NCBI GenBank assembly: GCA_937880545.1
Contig: CALFKA010000119.1
Location: 1-6,084, forward strand
Length of the DNA: 6,084 nt
Direction of reading: 5' to 3'
From: an uncultured Clostridia bacterium
GTDB taxonomy: Bacteria > Bacillota > Clostridia > Peptostreptococcales > Acidaminobacteraceae
Each line of letters opens with the position of its first letter. Position 1 is the first letter of the stretch. The notes under the pieces are model-generated. The model worked only from the letters and a program-made list of their open reading frames with translations, ran no database searches and was not told where the DNA came from. Shown here piece after piece: positions 5,618 through 6,084 of this stretch. The position numbers and the translations under genes are program-made.

Positions 5618-6084
5618 ATGAGAAAAATAACTATTTTACTGCTCCTGATTGTACTCACTTTGGGGGTTACCGCTTGCTCGGGCGATGATTCCACGTTCCT
5701 TAAACACTACGTTCAGGGAAGTCTGGACTCGATTTATAAAGGCGTCCATTCCAAGGAATATAAAGAAGCGATCGGCAATCAGAATGAATTTGAGCTCAAT
5801 GAAGCCTATCTGGAAGGTATGGGATATGAAGCAGATTATTTTGCAGGTTATTTCCAGATGGAAACACTGCCGGAAGATGTGCGAAAGGACCTGACTTCCT
5901 TCTATACCACTCTCTATTCCCATGCAAAATACGAAGTGGGTACGATCTCAAAAAGCGGAGAGAATTACACGGCAGAGTTGACCATCTATCCGATCGATCT
6001 GATTCTCAATTATGTTGAGAGTGATGAGTTCTATGAATATGTCGATGCTTTTAATGCGGCGAATTCACAATCGGAGATGGAGAT
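5618..6084 (+). CDS. Putative lipoprotein of unknown function, 3' end beyond window
   Basis: 155 codons are visible before the right edge. MRK is followed by a hydrophobic stretch (residues about 4-18) and the lipobox VTAC, with Cys20 as the predicted lipidated residue after signal peptidase II cleavage. It should therefore be anchored on the outer face of the cytoplasmic membrane. The mature part is acidic and rich in Tyr, Glu and Asp: HYVQGSLDSIYKGV at about 30-43, an amphipathic helical middle, and a strand-like YEVGTISKSGENYTAELTIY at about 106-125, ending in another acidic helical stretch. This layout resembles small clostridial lipoproteins with DUF domains, but I do not recognise a named family and assign no function. 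The start is chosen by the GAGGGGG site and the signal peptide. It is separated from the tRNA operon by a terminator and is probably transcribed alone or with genes to the right. Confidence 0.85.
   Translation, partial: MRKITILLLLIVLTLGVTACSGDDSTFLKHYVQGSLDSIYKGVHSKEYKEAIGNQNEFELNEAYLEGMGYEADYFAGYFQMETLPEDVRKDLTSFYTTLYSHAKYEVGTISKSGENYTAELTIYPIDLILNYVESDEFYEYVDAFNAANSQSEME

Noticed and set aside
5636..5923. Minus-strand reading frame opposite the lipoprotein gene
   Set aside because: It is a shadow of a plus-strand gene with a clear signal peptide and ribosome binding site; the translation has no family resemblance.

Overview
This window most likely comes from the chromosome of a Gram-positive bacterium of the Bacillota (Firmicutes), of moderate GC content. 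The evidence is a short ThiI without a rhodanese domain, encoded directly after its own cysteine desulfurase as in Bacillus; an elongator tRNA-Met that, as far as I recall it, closely resembles the Bacillus one; strong GGAGG-type ribosome binding sites; and a lipoprotein signal peptide. I cannot name the genus. Nothing points to a phage, insertion sequence, CRISPR array or conjugative element.

Left half (1-3318, minus strand): a three-gene operon read right to left, with gene ends overlapping by one to three bases. It runs from a NifS/IscS-type cysteine desulfurase (2215-3318), to thiI (1070-2218, TTG start), to a long open frame (1-1070) that leaves the window. The first two genes make 4-thiouridine in tRNA: the desulfurase supplies persulfide sulfur and ThiI adenylates and thiolates the uridine. 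The third frame is the most unusual item here. It is an uninterrupted fusion of a RimJ/RimL-like GNAT acetyltransferase (residues about 10-186) to DNA-3-methyladenine glycosylase I, Tag (from about residue 190), with almost no linker.

Centre (3319-3382): a 64-bp divergent intergenic region. Its core is a 19-bp near-perfect inverted repeat (3336-3354) that holds face-to-face extended -10 elements for both directions. It also matches the PerR-box consensus with one mismatch.

Right half (3383-6084, plus strand): a cytoplasmic-type L-asparaginase (3383-4366) is followed, with a one-base TAATG overlap, by a YprB-like DEDD exonuclease-domain protein (4366-5214). The end of that gene carries a consensus -35 element and a fair -10 for a tRNA operon: tRNA-Met(CAT), tRNA-Lys(CTT) and tRNA-Cys(GCA), spaced three bases apart and closed by a clear intrinsic terminator (5486-5514). 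After about 100 bp of AT-rich intergenic DNA, a lipoprotein of unknown function starts at 5618 and runs off the right edge.

Taken together this is mostly housekeeping information-processing DNA: tRNA genes, a tRNA-thiolation pair, DNA alkylation repair and a nuclease. The GNAT-Tag fusion and the symmetrical divergent control region are the parts that deserve a second look.
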